Shown here: in pieces, positions 1-9,900 of the stretch
Numbering within the stretch: the first letter of the stretch is position 1
Layout of the letters: each line of letters opens with the position of its first letter
Origin: Amycolatopsis lexingtonensis
GTDB lineage: Bacteria; Actinomycetota; Actinomycetes; Mycobacteriales; Pseudonocardiaceae
Assembly: GCF_014873755.1 (NCBI RefSeq)
Contig: NZ_JADBEG010000001.1
Span: 622,501 to 686,500 of the forward strand
Direction: 5' to 3'
Length of the DNA: 64,000 nt
Program-made: the position numbers and the translations under genes
The notes under the pieces: generated by a model
What the model was told of the DNA's origin: nothing
The model's input: the letters and a program-made list of their open reading frames with translations, nothing else
Database searches by the model: none

Positions 1-123
1 CGACTGGATCACCGCGCCGTAGTCGAGGATCCGGACGGTGAGGCCGCCGGGGCGGGTCAGGGTGTAGCGGTGGACGTCCGTTTCGCCGGCGCGGCCGAAG
101 AACTCGGGAACGGGTGCGGTCAT
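1..123 (-). CDS. aldose 1-epimerase (galactose mutarotase), 5' fragment
   Basis: Only the first 41 codons lie in the window; the gene runs off the left edge. The protein starts MTAPVPEFFGRAGE and reaches VRILDYGAVIQS, which matches the first beta strands of GalM-type mutarotases (consensus LDYGAxIQS). These enzymes interconvert alpha and beta anomers of galactose or glucose in the cytoplasm. The ATG at 121-123 is preceded by a GGAGGG ribosome-binding site. A LacI-type operator sits about 20 bases upstream and is identical to the one before the alpha-galactosidase at 60492, which supports a role in galactoside use. The catalytic His and Glu are outside the window, so the call rests on the N-terminus alone. 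Confidence 0.75.
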   Translation of the reverse strand, partial: MTAPVPEFFGRAGETDVHRYTLTRPGGLTVRILDYGAVIQS

Positions 124-143
124 CGGGACGCCCTCCAGCACGC

Positions 144-157
144 TGTTAACGCTAACA
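144..157. promoter_or_regulatory. LacI-type operator box TGTTAACGCTAACA
   Basis: A 14-base near-palindrome (half-sites TGTTARC/GYTAACA) lies just upstream of the aldose epimerase. Its reverse complement, TGTTAGCGTTAACA, occurs base for base at 60451-60464 before the alpha-galactosidase gene. On the minus strand TAACAG inside the box can serve as the -10 element, so a bound LacI-family repressor would block the promoter. Confidence 0.6.
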
Positions 158-193
158 CCGTGCTGGAACTCTAGGATCGCGCGCGGTATGTGG

Positions 194-1429
194 TCAAGAG
201 CCCGAGGCGCGCGTCCCCAGCAACTGGTGGGCGCGCAACGCCATCTGGATCTCCAGGCGCCGCGCCGGATCCGCCAGTTGGTCGCCGAACAGTTCGGTCA
301 GCTGACTCACCCGGTAGCGGACCGTCTGGGGGTGGATCCCCAGCGCCTGCGCGATCTCCGGGGTGCTCCCGTTGTGCTCCAGCCAGCACAGCAGTGTCTC
401 GGCCAGCCGGGTCTGCTGCTTCGCCGTCAGGTCCGCGAACGGCGCGAGGACCTTGGCCGACAGCTCGTCCAGCAGAAACCGGTCGAGCAGCAGCCAGTGC
501 GTCGCGAGGTGGTCGGCCGTGTGCGTCACCGGGTGGTCGCCGGTCAGGCCGCGGCGGGCCAGGTCGAGCGTGCGGCGGGCCCACCGCGCCGACGTCGCCG
601 CGTCGGCCGGGCGGACGCGGGGGCCGACCGCCGCGCGCCGGCCGGGCAGGCGGCCTTCGAGGCCGAGCAGGTCGCGGTCCGGGTGCGGGGTCAGCACGCA
701 GGGCTCGGCGCCGTCGAGATCGATCAGCACGTCGTCGGCGAACCGCGGTGACGGCGGCGGGTGCGGTCCGGTCCACGGCTCGAGCGCGATGACCACGACC
801 TGCTCCGGCATCGGCCACCGCGCGGCTTCGGCCATCGTGGCGAGCGTCGACGGCGACGACGGCGGGGTGGCGAGCAGCAGTTCGAGCAACCTGCGGCGAC
901 GGCGTTCGAGCGTGCCCGCCGCCATCGCCTGCGCCAGCGTGTACCCCTCGACCGAATACGCCGAAATCTCGTCCACGTAAGCGAAAATCGCCTCCGCGCC
1001 GATGCAGAGCACCGCGGCCGGGAAGCGGTGCGCCTGCCCGAGTTCCGCGATGTACCGCCACGCCGCGCGCCCGCCCGCGCGGTAGGCGGCCTGCAGGGAG
1101 TTGACGCTGCCACCGTCGTGGTGGACGCGTTTGCCGACCTCCACGAACAAGCTCGCCCAATCGTCCTGTGTGGACGGAAGATCCTCGATGCTGTCGATGC
1201 AGCTGAGCACCGCCTGCTCGATCGCGAGCACGATCACCTTGCCGAACTCGCCTTCGAGGGGCTTGGCGTACTCGGGCACGGCCCGCTGAACCTCCTCGAG
1301 GATCCGCCGGGCGAGCGGGTCGGCGTGCGGCCGGAACCGCCGCGCGACCTCCGTCGGCAGTGAGCACCACAGCTGGCGGGCGCGGCCGGTGCCCCGGGGG
1401 AACGGGATCATCTGAGTGGTCGTCGTCAT
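194..1429 (-). CDS. PucR-family transcriptional regulator
   Basis: This 411-residue protein has the PucR/CdaR layout: a long sensory N-terminal and middle region and a C-terminal helix-turn-helix containing ETLLCWLEHNGSTPEIAQAL followed by HPQTVRYRVSQL, the family signature. The ATG at 1429 is chosen because AAAGGGG lies 8 bases upstream; a GTG at 1450 would put this site inside the gene. It is divergent from the MMPL gene, with 250 bases between them, so it may regulate the lipid locus. A clear paralogue with the same helix-turn-helix and the same AxxRAGxRAxWR-type middle segment is encoded at 18468-19661 on the other side of that locus. The ligand is unknown. Confidence 0.85.
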   Translation of the reverse strand: MTTTTQMIPFPRGTGRARQLWCSLPTEVARRFRPHADPLARRILEEVQRAVPEYAKPLEGEFGKVIVLAIEQAVLSCIDSIEDLPSTQDDWASLFVEVGKRVHHDGGSVNSLQAAYRAGGRAAWRYIAELGQAHRFPAAVLCIGAEAIFAYVDEISAYSVEGYTLAQAMAAGTLERRRRRLLELLLATPPSSPSTLATMAEAARWPMPEQVVVIALEPWTGPHPPPSPRFADDVLIDLDGAEPCVLTPHPDRDLLGLEGRLPGRRAAVGPRVRPADAATSARWARRTLDLARRGLTGDHPVTHTADHLATHWLLLDRFLLDELSAKVLAPFADLTAKQQTRLAETLLCWLEHNGSTPEIAQALGIHPQTVRYRVSQLTELFGDQLADPARRLEIQMALRAHQLLGTRASGS

Positions 1430-1651
1430 GCCACAACCCCTTTCCGGCACCGGTGCGCGGAGGTCATGTACTCACACGGAATTGAAGTTGGCAACCGCCG
1501 GTCCTGCCGCGCGACCGGGTTCTGTCACGTGGAGACCAATGGCGGCGGCCACTATTGTCACCTGTCCGACAAACGGCGGAACACTCACGGGCACAAGGGT
1601 TTCCGGTCCGCGATTTGTGCTCCGGGACGGTATCTTCGCGCCCTTCCTGGT

Positions 1652-1679
1652 TGTTAGCGTGATCAACCGAGGAGGCCGG
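1652..1679 (+). promoter_or_regulatory. putative promoter and RBS of the MMPL operon with operator-like box
   Basis: TGTTAGCGTGATCA at 1652-1665 shares its first nine bases with the operator at 144 and 60451 but has a divergent right half. TAGCGT within it fits the actinobacterial -10 consensus TANNNT, and GAGGAGG follows just before the ATG at 1680. It is either a degenerate copy of the sugar operator or only a -10 element; the latter is simpler. Confidence 0.4.
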
Positions 1680-3674
1680 ATGACGACGCTCGTATCGTGG
1701 TGCTCCCGCCGCGCCGGTGCGGTCGTCGTGCTGTGGCTGCTGGCGTTGGGGGGCCTCGGTTCCGCCGCGCTGCACACCGGCGCGGCCTTCCGCGACACGA
1801 TCGACCTGCCCGCCGCGGACAGCACCGCGGCGGCGAACCTGCTGCGCGGCAGCGGTGCCGGCGGTGCCGAGGAACGGGTCGTCGCCCGCACGCCGGACAG
1901 CCCGATCGACACCGGCACCGGCCGGGCCCGGCTCGACGACTTTGCCGCCCGGCTGGCGGCGCTCCCGCACGTCGTCGCGGTCACCCCCGGCGCGGTGTCG
2001 GCCGATCGGCGGACCGCCGTGCTCACCGTGCGGTTCGACGCGCCGGCCGCCGACCTGGGGCAGGGGACGGCCGACGCGCTGGCCGCCGTCGTCCGCGACG
2101 CCCGCGGGCTGACCGCCGGGGCGGCCGGCGAGCTCGCCGCGATGACGGCGGCCGCGCCGGATCTGGGCAACGCCGGGATCGGCCTGCTCGCCGCGGCGCT
2201 GGTGCTGCTGGTGACCTTCGGCTCGCTGACCTGCGTGCTGCTGCCGGTGCTCACCGCGGCGGTCTCGGTGGGCTGCGCGCTGGCCGCCGTCACGCTGCTC
2301 TCGCACGTCATGACCGTCCCGAAGATCAGCACCGAGATCGCCGCCCTGCTGGGGCTCGGCGTCGGCGTCGACTACGCGCTGTTCGTGCTGACCCGCTACC
2401 GGCAGGGCCGCGGGGACGGCGCGTCACCGGCGGCCGCGCTGGCCGCCGCCGCGGCGACGTCCGGTCGCAGCGTGGTCTTCGCCGGCGTCACCGTGTGCGT
2501 CTCGCTGGCCGGGCTGCTGACCGTCGGCATGCCGTTCCTCGACGGGATCGCCGTGGCCGCCGCGGTTTCGGTGCTGCTGACCGCGTTCGCCGCGCTGACG
2601 CTGCTGCCCGCGTTGCTGCGGCCCGCCGCCGCCCGGATGCGCGTCAAGCCGGCGGGGAACGGCGGCCGCTGGGCCCGGCTCGCGCGCTCGGTGACCGCGC
2701 GGCCCGGGCCGTACACGCTGGCGGCGGTGCTGGTCGTGGCCGTGCTCGCGCTGCCGATGACCGGGCTGCGGCTCGGCGTGCCGGACGCCGCGCAGGACCC
2801 GCCCGGCAGCATCACCCGGACCGGCGCCGAGCTGCTGGCCGACGGGTTCGGTCCCGGCGCCGGCGCCCCGCTGCTGGTGGTGGGCACCGGCGACGCCTCG
2901 CTGGGCACGCTGCGGGAGGCGGTGCTCGCCCGCGCCGACGCCGGCCCGCCGGCCGCGCTGCCGGGTGGTGGCTGGCTGCTCACCGTGGTCCCGCGGACCG
3001 CGCCCGGCGACCCGGCCACCACCGAGCTGCTGACCTGGACGCGGACCATGGCGGCGACGATCGGCGGCCCGGACGCGCACGTCGGCGGGCTCGTCGCGAC
3101 CCAGGCCGACTTCTCGGCGGCGATCACCGCGCGGCTGCCGGTGTTCCTGGTCAGCGTCGTAGGCATCTCGGTCCTGCTGCTCGCCTGGGTGTTCCGCAGT
3201 GTGCTGATCCCGCTGACGGCGGCGGTGATGAACCTGCTGACGGCGGCCGCGACGACGGGCGCGGTGGTCCACACCTTCGGCGCCCCGATCGAGCCGTACC
3301 TGCCGGTGTTCCTGTTCGCCGGGCTGTTCGGGCTGTCGATGGACTACGAGGTCTTCCTCATCGCGCGCATCCAGGAAGCCTGGCGCCGCCACGGCGACAC
3401 CCGGGCCGCGGTCGTCGACGGCGTCGCGGCGACCGGCCGGACCATCACCGCGGCCGCGCTGATCATGGCGCTGGTGTTCGTGTCGTTCGCCTTCGTCGAC
3501 GCCCGGGTCGTGCGGGAAGCGGGCGTCGGGCTGACCGTCGCCGTGCTGCTGGACGCGATCGTCGTGCGGTGCGTGCTCGTGCCCGCGGTGATGGCCCGCC
3601 TCGGCGCCGCGAACTGGTGGTTCCCGCGCCGGCGCCGCGTCCGCACCCGTGAGCTGGCCGGGAGCGTGCGATGA
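1680..3674 (+). CDS. MMPL-family (RND superfamily) lipid transporter
   Basis: This 664-residue membrane protein has the duplicated RND layout: one N-terminal transmembrane helix (residues about 8-30), an extracytoplasmic loop, five helices (about 185-320), a second loop and five more helices (about 510-640). Both halves keep the proton-relay Asp-Tyr pairs seen in MmpL3: D231-Y232 (GVDYALFVLTRYR) and D555-Y556 (SMDYEVFLIARI). Such proteins flip or export lipids at the plasma membrane using the proton gradient. It is shorter than mycobacterial MmpL3 because it lacks the long cytoplasmic tail. The ATG at 1680 has GAGGAGG upstream. It overlaps the MFS gene by ATGA and opens the FAAL/PKS locus, so export of the PKS-derived lipid is the likely job. 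The substrate is inferred. Confidence 0.88.
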   Translation: MTTLVSWCSRRAGAVVVLWLLALGGLGSAALHTGAAFRDTIDLPAADSTAAANLLRGSGAGGAEERVVARTPDSPIDTGTGRARLDDFAARLAALPHVVAVTPGAVSADRRTAVLTVRFDAPAADLGQGTADALAAVVRDARGLTAGAAGELAAMTAAAPDLGNAGIGLLAAALVLLVTFGSLTCVLLPVLTAAVSVGCALAAVTLLSHVMTVPKISTEIAALLGLGVGVDYALFVLTRYRQGRGDGASPAAALAAAAATSGRSVVFAGVTVCVSLAGLLTVGMPFLDGIAVAAAVSVLLTAFAALTLLPALLRPAAARMRVKPAGNGGRWARLARSVTARPGPYTLAAVLVVAVLALPMTGLRLGVPDAAQDPPGSITRTGAELLADGFGPGAGAPLLVVGTGDASLGTLREAVLARADAGPPAALPGGGWLLTVVPRTAPGDPATTELLTWTRTMAATIGGPDAHVGGLVATQADFSAAITARLPVFLVSVVGISVLLLAWVFRSVLIPLTAAVMNLLTAAATTGAVVHTFGAPIEPYLPVFLFAGLFGLSMDYEVFLIARIQEAWRRHGDTRAAVVDGVAATGRTITAAALIMALVFVSFAFVDARVVREAGVGLTVAVLLDAIVVRCVLVPAVMARLGAANWWFPRRRRVRTRELAGSVR

Positions 3675-5059
3675 GGCGGCCGACGCTCCTGCTGCTCGCG
3701 CTCGGCGCGTTCGTCACCACGCTCGACAACACCATCGTCGCCGCCGGGGCGCCGTCGATCGGCCGCGACCTCGCGCTCGACCTCGGTGCGCTGCAGTGGA
3801 TCGCGCTCGGCTACATGCTCCCGTTCGCCGGATTGCTGCCGGCCGGGGGCGCGCTGGTGGACCGCTGGGGACCCCGCCGGACCTTGTCCGCCGCACTGCT
3901 CGCGTTCGGCTCCGGCGCGGCCGCCGGCGGGCTGGCCGGGTCGCTGTGGCTGCTGGTCGCCGCCCGCGTGCTGCAGGGCGTGGCGGCCGCGTTCCTGGTG
4001 CCCGGCCTGCTGAGCTTGCTGCGCACGAACCTCGACGCGCGGGGCCGGACGCTCGGCGCGGCGGTCTGGACCGCGTGCCTCGCGGCGGCGCTGGCGCTCG
4101 GCCCCGCGCTCGGCGGGATCCTGAGCGCTTCCCTGGGCTGGGCCTGGATCTTCTTCGTCAACCTCCCGTTCGTGGCGGCGATGTTCGTGCTGCTGCCGGC
4201 GACCACGGCACCCGGCCGCACCGACGGCGCGACCCGCGCACCGCCACTCGCGGCGATGGTCCTGGTGACGGCGAGCCTGGTGCTGCTCACCACCGCGCTG
4301 GCCGAACCCCGGTTCGCGCTCCCGCTGCTCGCCGCGGGGGCCGTGGTCGGCATGGTGTTCGCCGTCCGGGAGCGGCGGGCGCGGGACCGGCTGGTCCCGG
4401 CGGCGCTGACCGGCAACCGCGTGTTCACCGGCTCGCTCGGCCTGCAACTGCTGTGGGGACTGGGAATTTCCGGGATCTTCTTCTTCACGCCGTTGCTGCA
4501 CCAGGAGTTCCTCGGGCTCGGTCCGGTCGGGGCCGGCCTGCCGCTGGTCCTGGTCGCGGTGGCGGTCATCGCCGCGACGCCGCTGGTGCCGCGGGCCGTC
4601 GCCCGCCACTGTCCACTTCGGACGGTAGCGGGCGGGCTCGCCGTGGTCGGGGCCGGGCTGCTGGCCCTCGCCGCGGTCAACCGGATCCCGGAGATCTGGC
4701 CGCGGGTGCCCGGGCTGGTCCTGATCGGCGCGGGGTCGGCCTTCACCGTGCCGATGACGTCGCACGCGCTGGACGTCGTGGCGGAGCGGCATTCCGGCAC
4801 GGCGTCCGGATTGCTCACCGCCGCCCGGGAGCTGTCGAGCGCGCTCGGCGTCGCGCTGATCGGCGCGGTGCTGACGGCGGTGCGCGCGGTGCGGCTCGGC
4901 GCGGGTGCCGCGCCCCCGGTGGCGCTGGCCGGTGGCTACACCGCCGGCCTGCTCGCCGCGGCCGCGCTGACGTTCGCCGGCGCGCTGCTGGCCGTGCGCG
5001 TGGCGAAGACCCGTTCCGCCGATACCTCGTCGCCGCGTGACAAACGCGCGGTCCCGTAA
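3671..5059 (+). CDS. MFS transporter, DHA2 (EmrB/QacA) type
   Basis: This 462-residue protein is a strongly hydrophobic multi-span transporter. The first helix carries TTLDNTIVAAGAPSIGRDL, the DHA2 motif that includes the conserved Asp-Asn, and WIALGYMLPFAGLLPAGGAL followed by DRWGPRR gives the loop 2-3 motif A. Family members export drugs or amphipathic metabolites in exchange for protons. Its start overlaps the end of the MMPL gene by four bases, so the two are translationally coupled. It may export a product or precursor of the locus, or provide unrelated drug resistance; the sequence does not decide this. Confidence 0.85.
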   Translation: MRRPTLLLLALGAFVTTLDNTIVAAGAPSIGRDLALDLGALQWIALGYMLPFAGLLPAGGALVDRWGPRRTLSAALLAFGSGAAAGGLAGSLWLLVAARVLQGVAAAFLVPGLLSLLRTNLDARGRTLGAAVWTACLAAALALGPALGGILSASLGWAWIFFVNLPFVAAMFVLLPATTAPGRTDGATRAPPLAAMVLVTASLVLLTTALAEPRFALPLLAAGAVVGMVFAVRERRARDRLVPAALTGNRVFTGSLGLQLLWGLGISGIFFFTPLLHQEFLGLGPVGAGLPLVLVAVAVIAATPLVPRAVARHCPLRTVAGGLAVVGAGLLALAAVNRIPEIWPRVPGLVLIGAGSAFTVPMTSHALDVVAERHSGTASGLLTAARELSSALGVALIGAVLTAVRAVRLGAGAAPPVALAGGYTAGLLAAAALTFAGALLAVRVAKTRSADTSSPRDKRAVP

Positions 5060-5092
5060 CCCGTTTCCCGGTGAGCATCCGGGAACCGCCGA

Positions 5093-5120
5093 TTGACAAC
5101 CGCACGGGCGCGGCTATTCA
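5093..5120 (+). promoter_or_regulatory. sigma-70-type promoter before the FAAL gene
   Basis: A perfect -35 TTGACA at 5093-5098 is followed 16 bases later by TATTCA at 5115-5120, a fair -10 element. The ATG of the FAAL gene follows at 5152 with GAGGG upstream. This promoter implies that FAAL, PKS and carboxylase can be transcribed separately from the transporter pair. It also argues against a GTG start at 5071. Confidence 0.55.
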
Positions 5121-5151
5121 CTGCGCCGGTAAACGCTCTCTGCGAGGGACC

Positions 5152-6978
5152 ATGGAAACCATTTCCCAGCCGATTCCCGGTACGCCGGAAAAGCTCGACG
5201 ACGGCGAATCGTTCGCGACCCTGCTGGCCCGGTGGGCGCGGGTGCTCGGCGGCGAAACCGCCGTCACGTACCTGGACCACCGCGCCGCCGCGGACGGTCG
5301 CGCGGTCACGCTCACCTGGCGGGCGCTCGACGAGCGGGTCGACGCGGTCGCGGCGCGGCTCGCGGACATCGCGGCGCCGGGGGAGCGGGCGGCGGTACTG
5401 GCCGGGCAGTCGGCCGACTACGTCGTGGCTTTCCTCGGCGCGCTGCGGGCCGGGCTGGTCGCCGTGCCGCTGTTCGCCCCGGGGCTCCCCGGCCACGAAG
5501 GCCGCCTGGCCGGGGCGCTCGCCGACTGCACCCCGCGGGTCGTGCTCACCACCGCGGCGGACTTCGACGCGGTGCGCCAGTTCCTGATCCGACCGAAAGC
5601 AGGCGGACGCGGGGCCGCAGCCGATCCGCGCGACGCAACAGTTTCCGCCGTGGCTGCCGTCGGATCGGGAACCAACGACACAGTCACCGCCGGGCCCGAG
5701 GTCGTCGCCGTGGACGCGGTGCCGGAGGCCGAAGCGCGCGAGTGGCCGCGGCCCGATCCGGACGCCGTCGCCTACCTGCAGTACACGTCGGGCTCGACGC
5801 GCTCGCCCGCGGGCGTGGTGCTGACCCACCGCAACGTGCTCGCCAACGCCCGGCAGGCCTGCGCGGCCTACGGGGTCGAGAGCCGGACGACGTCGACGGT
5901 GAGCTGGCTGCCGCTGTTCCACGACATGGGCCTGATCCTGGGTATCGGCGCGCCGATGGTCGGCGGGATGGCGGCGGTGCTGATGGACCCGCTGGCGTTC
6001 CTCGAGCGGCCCGCGCGGTGGTTGCAAGCGCTTTCGGCGAGCCCGGGGGCGATCAGCGCGGCCCCCAACTTCGCCTACGCCTACAGCGCTTCCCGCGTGA
6101 CCGAGGCCGAAAAGGACTTCCTGGAGCTGAGCCGGGTCGTGTCGCTGATCAACGGCAGCGAACCGGTGCTCCCGGCCACGATCGCGAAGTTCCAGGACGC
6201 CTTCGGCGGGTGCGGGCTGCGGCCTGAAGTCCACCGATCGTCCTACGGCCTGGCGGAGGCCACCGTGCTCGTTTCCGTGACCGGCAGCGGGAAGGAACCC
6301 CGGCAGGTCACGTTCGACCGGGACCGCCTCGCCGCCGGGTTCGCCGTGCCGGCCGCGTCCGGCACCACGCTCGTCTCGTGCGGCCGCCCGGCCGGCCAGC
6401 GGGTGCGGATCGCCGACCCGGTGACCGGAAATGCCGCCGAGCCGGGGGAAGTCGGCGAAATCCGGGTCAGCGGGCCGAACGTCGGCCGCGGCTACTGGGG
6501 ACGGCCCGACGCGTCCGCGGCGATCTTCGGCCTGCCCCCGCTGGACCCGGACACCGGTGCGGGCTGGCTGGCGACCGGCGACCTCGGCGTGCTCTTCGAC
6601 GGCGAGCTGTTCGTCACCGGCCGGCTCAAGGACCTGGTCGTCGTCGACGGCCGCAACCACTACCCGCAGGACATCGAGCAGACGGTGGAGGCACACCCGG
6701 CCGTGCGGCCCCACTCGGCGGCGGCCTTCGCGATCGACGTCCCCGACGGAGAGGCGGCGGTGGTCGTGCTGGAACGCGCGAAGGACGCCGAAGCCGACGT
6801 CGCCGACGCGGTCGCGGACCTGCGGGCCGCGGTGTCGGCCGGGCACGGGCTGCGCCTGCACGACGTCGTCTTCCTGGCGCCCGGCGAGGTGCCGCGGACG
6901 TCGAGCGGGAAGATCAGCCGGGCCCGCTGCCGGGCGTCCTATGCGGACGGTTCGCTGGCCGAGCGGCGGCTCGCGTGA
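5152..6978 (+). CDS. fatty acyl-AMP ligase (FAAL), FadD32-like
   Basis: This 608-residue adenylate-forming enzyme is expected to activate a fatty acid as acyl-AMP and pass it to the N-terminal carrier domain of the adjacent PKS. Residues 211-216 read YTSGST and continue RSPAGV, where acyl-CoA synthetases have a Lys-Gly; R/A at these positions is typical of FAALs such as FadD32. Further signatures are SWLPLFHDMGL, RSSYGLAEATVLVS and the C-terminal GRLKDLVVVDGRNHYPQDIE. ATG 5152 is preferred over GTG 5071, which lies upstream of a good promoter. The stop overlaps the PKS start as GTGA, so the two proteins are probably made in equal amounts. Whether the product leaves as acyl-AMP or acyl-CoA needs assay. 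Confidence 0.88.
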   Translation: METISQPIPGTPEKLDDGESFATLLARWARVLGGETAVTYLDHRAAADGRAVTLTWRALDERVDAVAARLADIAAPGERAAVLAGQSADYVVAFLGALRAGLVAVPLFAPGLPGHEGRLAGALADCTPRVVLTTAADFDAVRQFLIRPKAGGRGAAADPRDATVSAVAAVGSGTNDTVTAGPEVVAVDAVPEAEAREWPRPDPDAVAYLQYTSGSTRSPAGVVLTHRNVLANARQACAAYGVESRTTSTVSWLPLFHDMGLILGIGAPMVGGMAAVLMDPLAFLERPARWLQALSASPGAISAAPNFAYAYSASRVTEAEKDFLELSRVVSLINGSEPVLPATIAKFQDAFGGCGLRPEVHRSSYGLAEATVLVSVTGSGKEPRQVTFDRDRLAAGFAVPAASGTTLVSCGRPAGQRVRIADPVTGNAAEPGEVGEIRVSGPNVGRGYWGRPDASAAIFGLPPLDPDTGAGWLATGDLGVLFDGELFVTGRLKDLVVVDGRNHYPQDIEQTVEAHPAVRPHSAAAFAIDVPDGEAAVVVLERAKDAEADVADAVADLRAAVSAGHGLRLHDVVFLAPGEVPRTSSGKISRARCRASYADGSLAERRLA

Positions 6979-9900
6979 ACGCGGCCGGGATCCGCGCCTG
7001 GCTGCTGGAGCGGCTCGGCGACGTCGACGCCGACCGTCCCCTCCACGAGCTGGGACTGTCCTCACGGGACGCGACGGCGCTCGCGGCCGACCTGGGCCGG
7101 TTCGTCGGCCGCCCGCTGGCGCCGACGCTCGTCTGGCAGTACCCGACGATCGCCGCGCTCGCCACCCACCTGTCCACAGTGGAATCAGCACGGATCCCGG
7201 AGCCGGTGGGGGAGACCGGGGAACCGATCGCGATCATCGGCCTCGGCTGCCGCCTGCCAGGCGGGATCGAGTCCCCGGAGGCGTTCTGGCGCTTCCTCGA
7301 TGCCGGTGGTGACGCGATCGGCGACGTCCCGGCGGGCCGCTGGGAAACGTTCGCGCCCGCCGAAGACCTTGCCGGCGTGCCGGCGCAGGGCGGCTTCCTC
7401 GACGACGTCGCCGGGTTCGACGCCGCGTTCTTCGGCATCACCCCGCGCGAAGCCGAGGCGATGGACCCGCAGCAGCGGATCCTCCTGGAAGTCGCGTGGG
7501 CGGCGCTGGAGCACGCCGGAATCCCGCCGCACCGCCTGCGCGGCAGCCGGACCGGCGTGTTCGTCGGGCTGTCGGCCACCGAGTACGGCTCGCTGACGAT
7601 GACCGACGTCGCGGGCGTCGACGTCTGGTCCGGGACCGGGGCGGCGGCCAGCATCGCCGCGAACCGGCTGTCGTACCTGCTCGACCTGCGCGGGCCGAGC
7701 CTCACGCTGGACACCGCGTGCTCGTCGTCGCTGGTCGCGGTGCACCAGGCGGTGCAGAGCCTGCGCCGCGGCGAGAGCGAAATCGCGCTGGCAGCCGGGG
7801 TGAACGTGCTGCTGTCGCCGGGGATCACAGCGGGGTTCCACCGGGCGGGGGTGCTCGCCGCCGACGGCCGGTGCAAGCCGTTCGACGCCGCCGCGGACGG
7901 CATTGTGCGCGGCGAGGGCTGCGGCGTGGTCGTGCTGAAGCCGTTGCGCGCGGCCCGGCGGGACGGCGACCGCGTACTGGCGCTGGTGCGGGGCAGCGCG
8001 GTGAATTCGGACGGCCGCTCCAACGGGCTGACGGCGCCGAACCCGGAAGCGCAGGCCGCGCTGTTGCGGGACGCCTACGCGGGGATCGATCCGTCCTCAG
8101 TGGACTACGTCGAGGCGCACGGAACCGGCACGCCGCTGGGAGATCCGCTGGAGGCCGGGGCGCTTTCGGCGGTCCTCGGGCGTGACGCGGACCGGCCGTT
8201 GCTGCTCGGCTCGGTCAAGAGCAACCTCGGGCACCTCGAAGGGGCGGCCGGGATCGCCGGAGTGCTCAAGGTGGTGCTGGCGATGACGCACCGGCGGCTG
8301 CCCCCGAGCCTGCATTTCCGTGCGCCGAACCCGTACATCGACTTCGACGGGCTGCGCGTGGTCACGGAGGGGACCCCGTGGCCGCGGTACTCCGGGACGG
8401 CGCGGGCCGGGGTGTCGGCGTTCGGGTTCGGGGGCACCAATGCCCACGTCGTGCTCGAAGAGTGGCCCGCCGCGGCGTTTCCGCCCCGGGTGGCTGCGGC
8501 AGGGCCGCAGGTGTTCGCGCTCTCGGGACGGTCGGACGCGGTGTTGCGGGCGCGGGCCGGGGAGCTGGCGGATTGGCTCGACGGGAGTAACGTGCCGCTG
8601 GGTGCGGTCGCGGCGACCCTGGCGCATCGGCGGGAGCACCTCCCGGTGCGGGGCGCGGTCGTGGGCGAGCGCCGGGAAGAAGTCGTCGAGGCGCTGCGCG
8701 AGCTGGCGGCCGGACGGGGTGTCGCGGGCCAGGCCGAACCCGAGCCCAGCGTCGTCTTCGTCTTCTCGGGCTACGGGTCGCAGTGGCCGGGCATGGGCCG
8801 GCTCCTGGTGGAATCGGAGCCCGACTTCCGGGCCGAAATCGACGCGCTCGATCCCGTTTTCCGCGCCGTAGCGGGGTTTTCCCTGCGGGAAGCGCTCGAC
8901 CGGGACCTGCCGGATCTCGCCGCGACCCAGCTCACCCTGTTCGGCGTGCAGCTCGCCCTCGCCGCGCTGTGGCGGGCGCACGGCGTCACCCCCGCGGCCG
9001 TCCTCGGGCACTCGATGGGTGAGGTCGCCGCGGCCGTCGTCGCCGGGGCGCTGGACGTGGCCGACGGCCTGCGGGTGATGGCCACCCGGGCGCGGCTGCT
9101 CGCCGAACTCGACGAGTCGGGAGCGGGGGCGATGGCCGTCGTCGAGCTCTCGCCCGCCGAACTCGCGGAGTTTCCGGAGGTCGCCATCGCGGTGTACGCG
9201 TCGGCCACCCAGTGCACCGTCAGCGGGCCCGCCGACCAGGTCGAAGCGCTGGTGGAGCACGCCGAACGCCTCGGACGACTCGCACGGAGACTGCCCGTCG
9301 GCGGGGCCGGGCACTCCGCCGCCGTCGACGCCGTGCTCGGTCGCCTCTGTGAAGACCTGGCCGGGCTCACCCCGGGCGAGGCCGGAATTCCGTGCTACAG
9401 CAGCGTTCTCGACGACCCGCGGGAGCGGCCCGCGTTCGACGTCGAGTACTGGGCCGCGAACCTGCGCCGTCCGGTGCGGTTCAGCCAGGCCCTCGCCGCG
9501 GCGGCCGCGGACGGGCACACCGCCTTCGTCGAGATCGCGCCGCACCCGGTCGCGCTCGCCGCGATCGAGCAGGCCGGCGTGCTCGGCCTGCCGTCGGGGA
9601 GCCGGCGGATCGACGAGCGGACGGCGTTCTTGACCAGCCTCGCCCGGCTGCACGTCCTGGGCGTGCCCGGCGTGCTCGACGCCCGGCCGCCGGCGGCGCC
9701 CGTCGAGCTGCCCGGGCCCGTCTGGCGGCACGAGCGGTTCTGGCTGCGGCGGCCCGTCCGCGCCGGCGGCGGGCACCCGCTGCTGGGTGTCCACATCGAA
9801 CACCCGGACGGCGGCCACCTCTGGCGCGCCGACGTCGGCACCGCGGTGCTGCCGTGGCTGGCCGACCACACCGTGCGGGGCCTGCCGGTGTTCCCGGCCA

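Noticed and set aside
1555..1572. TTGTC-ACCTGTCC-GACAA inverted repeat upstream of the PucR gene
   Set aside because: Arms are only five bases and it is 108 bases from the nearest start; chance is likely.
5071..5151. Earlier GTG start for the FAAL
   Set aside because: A TTGACA/TATTCA promoter lies inside that stretch and the ATG at 5152 has its own GAGGG site.
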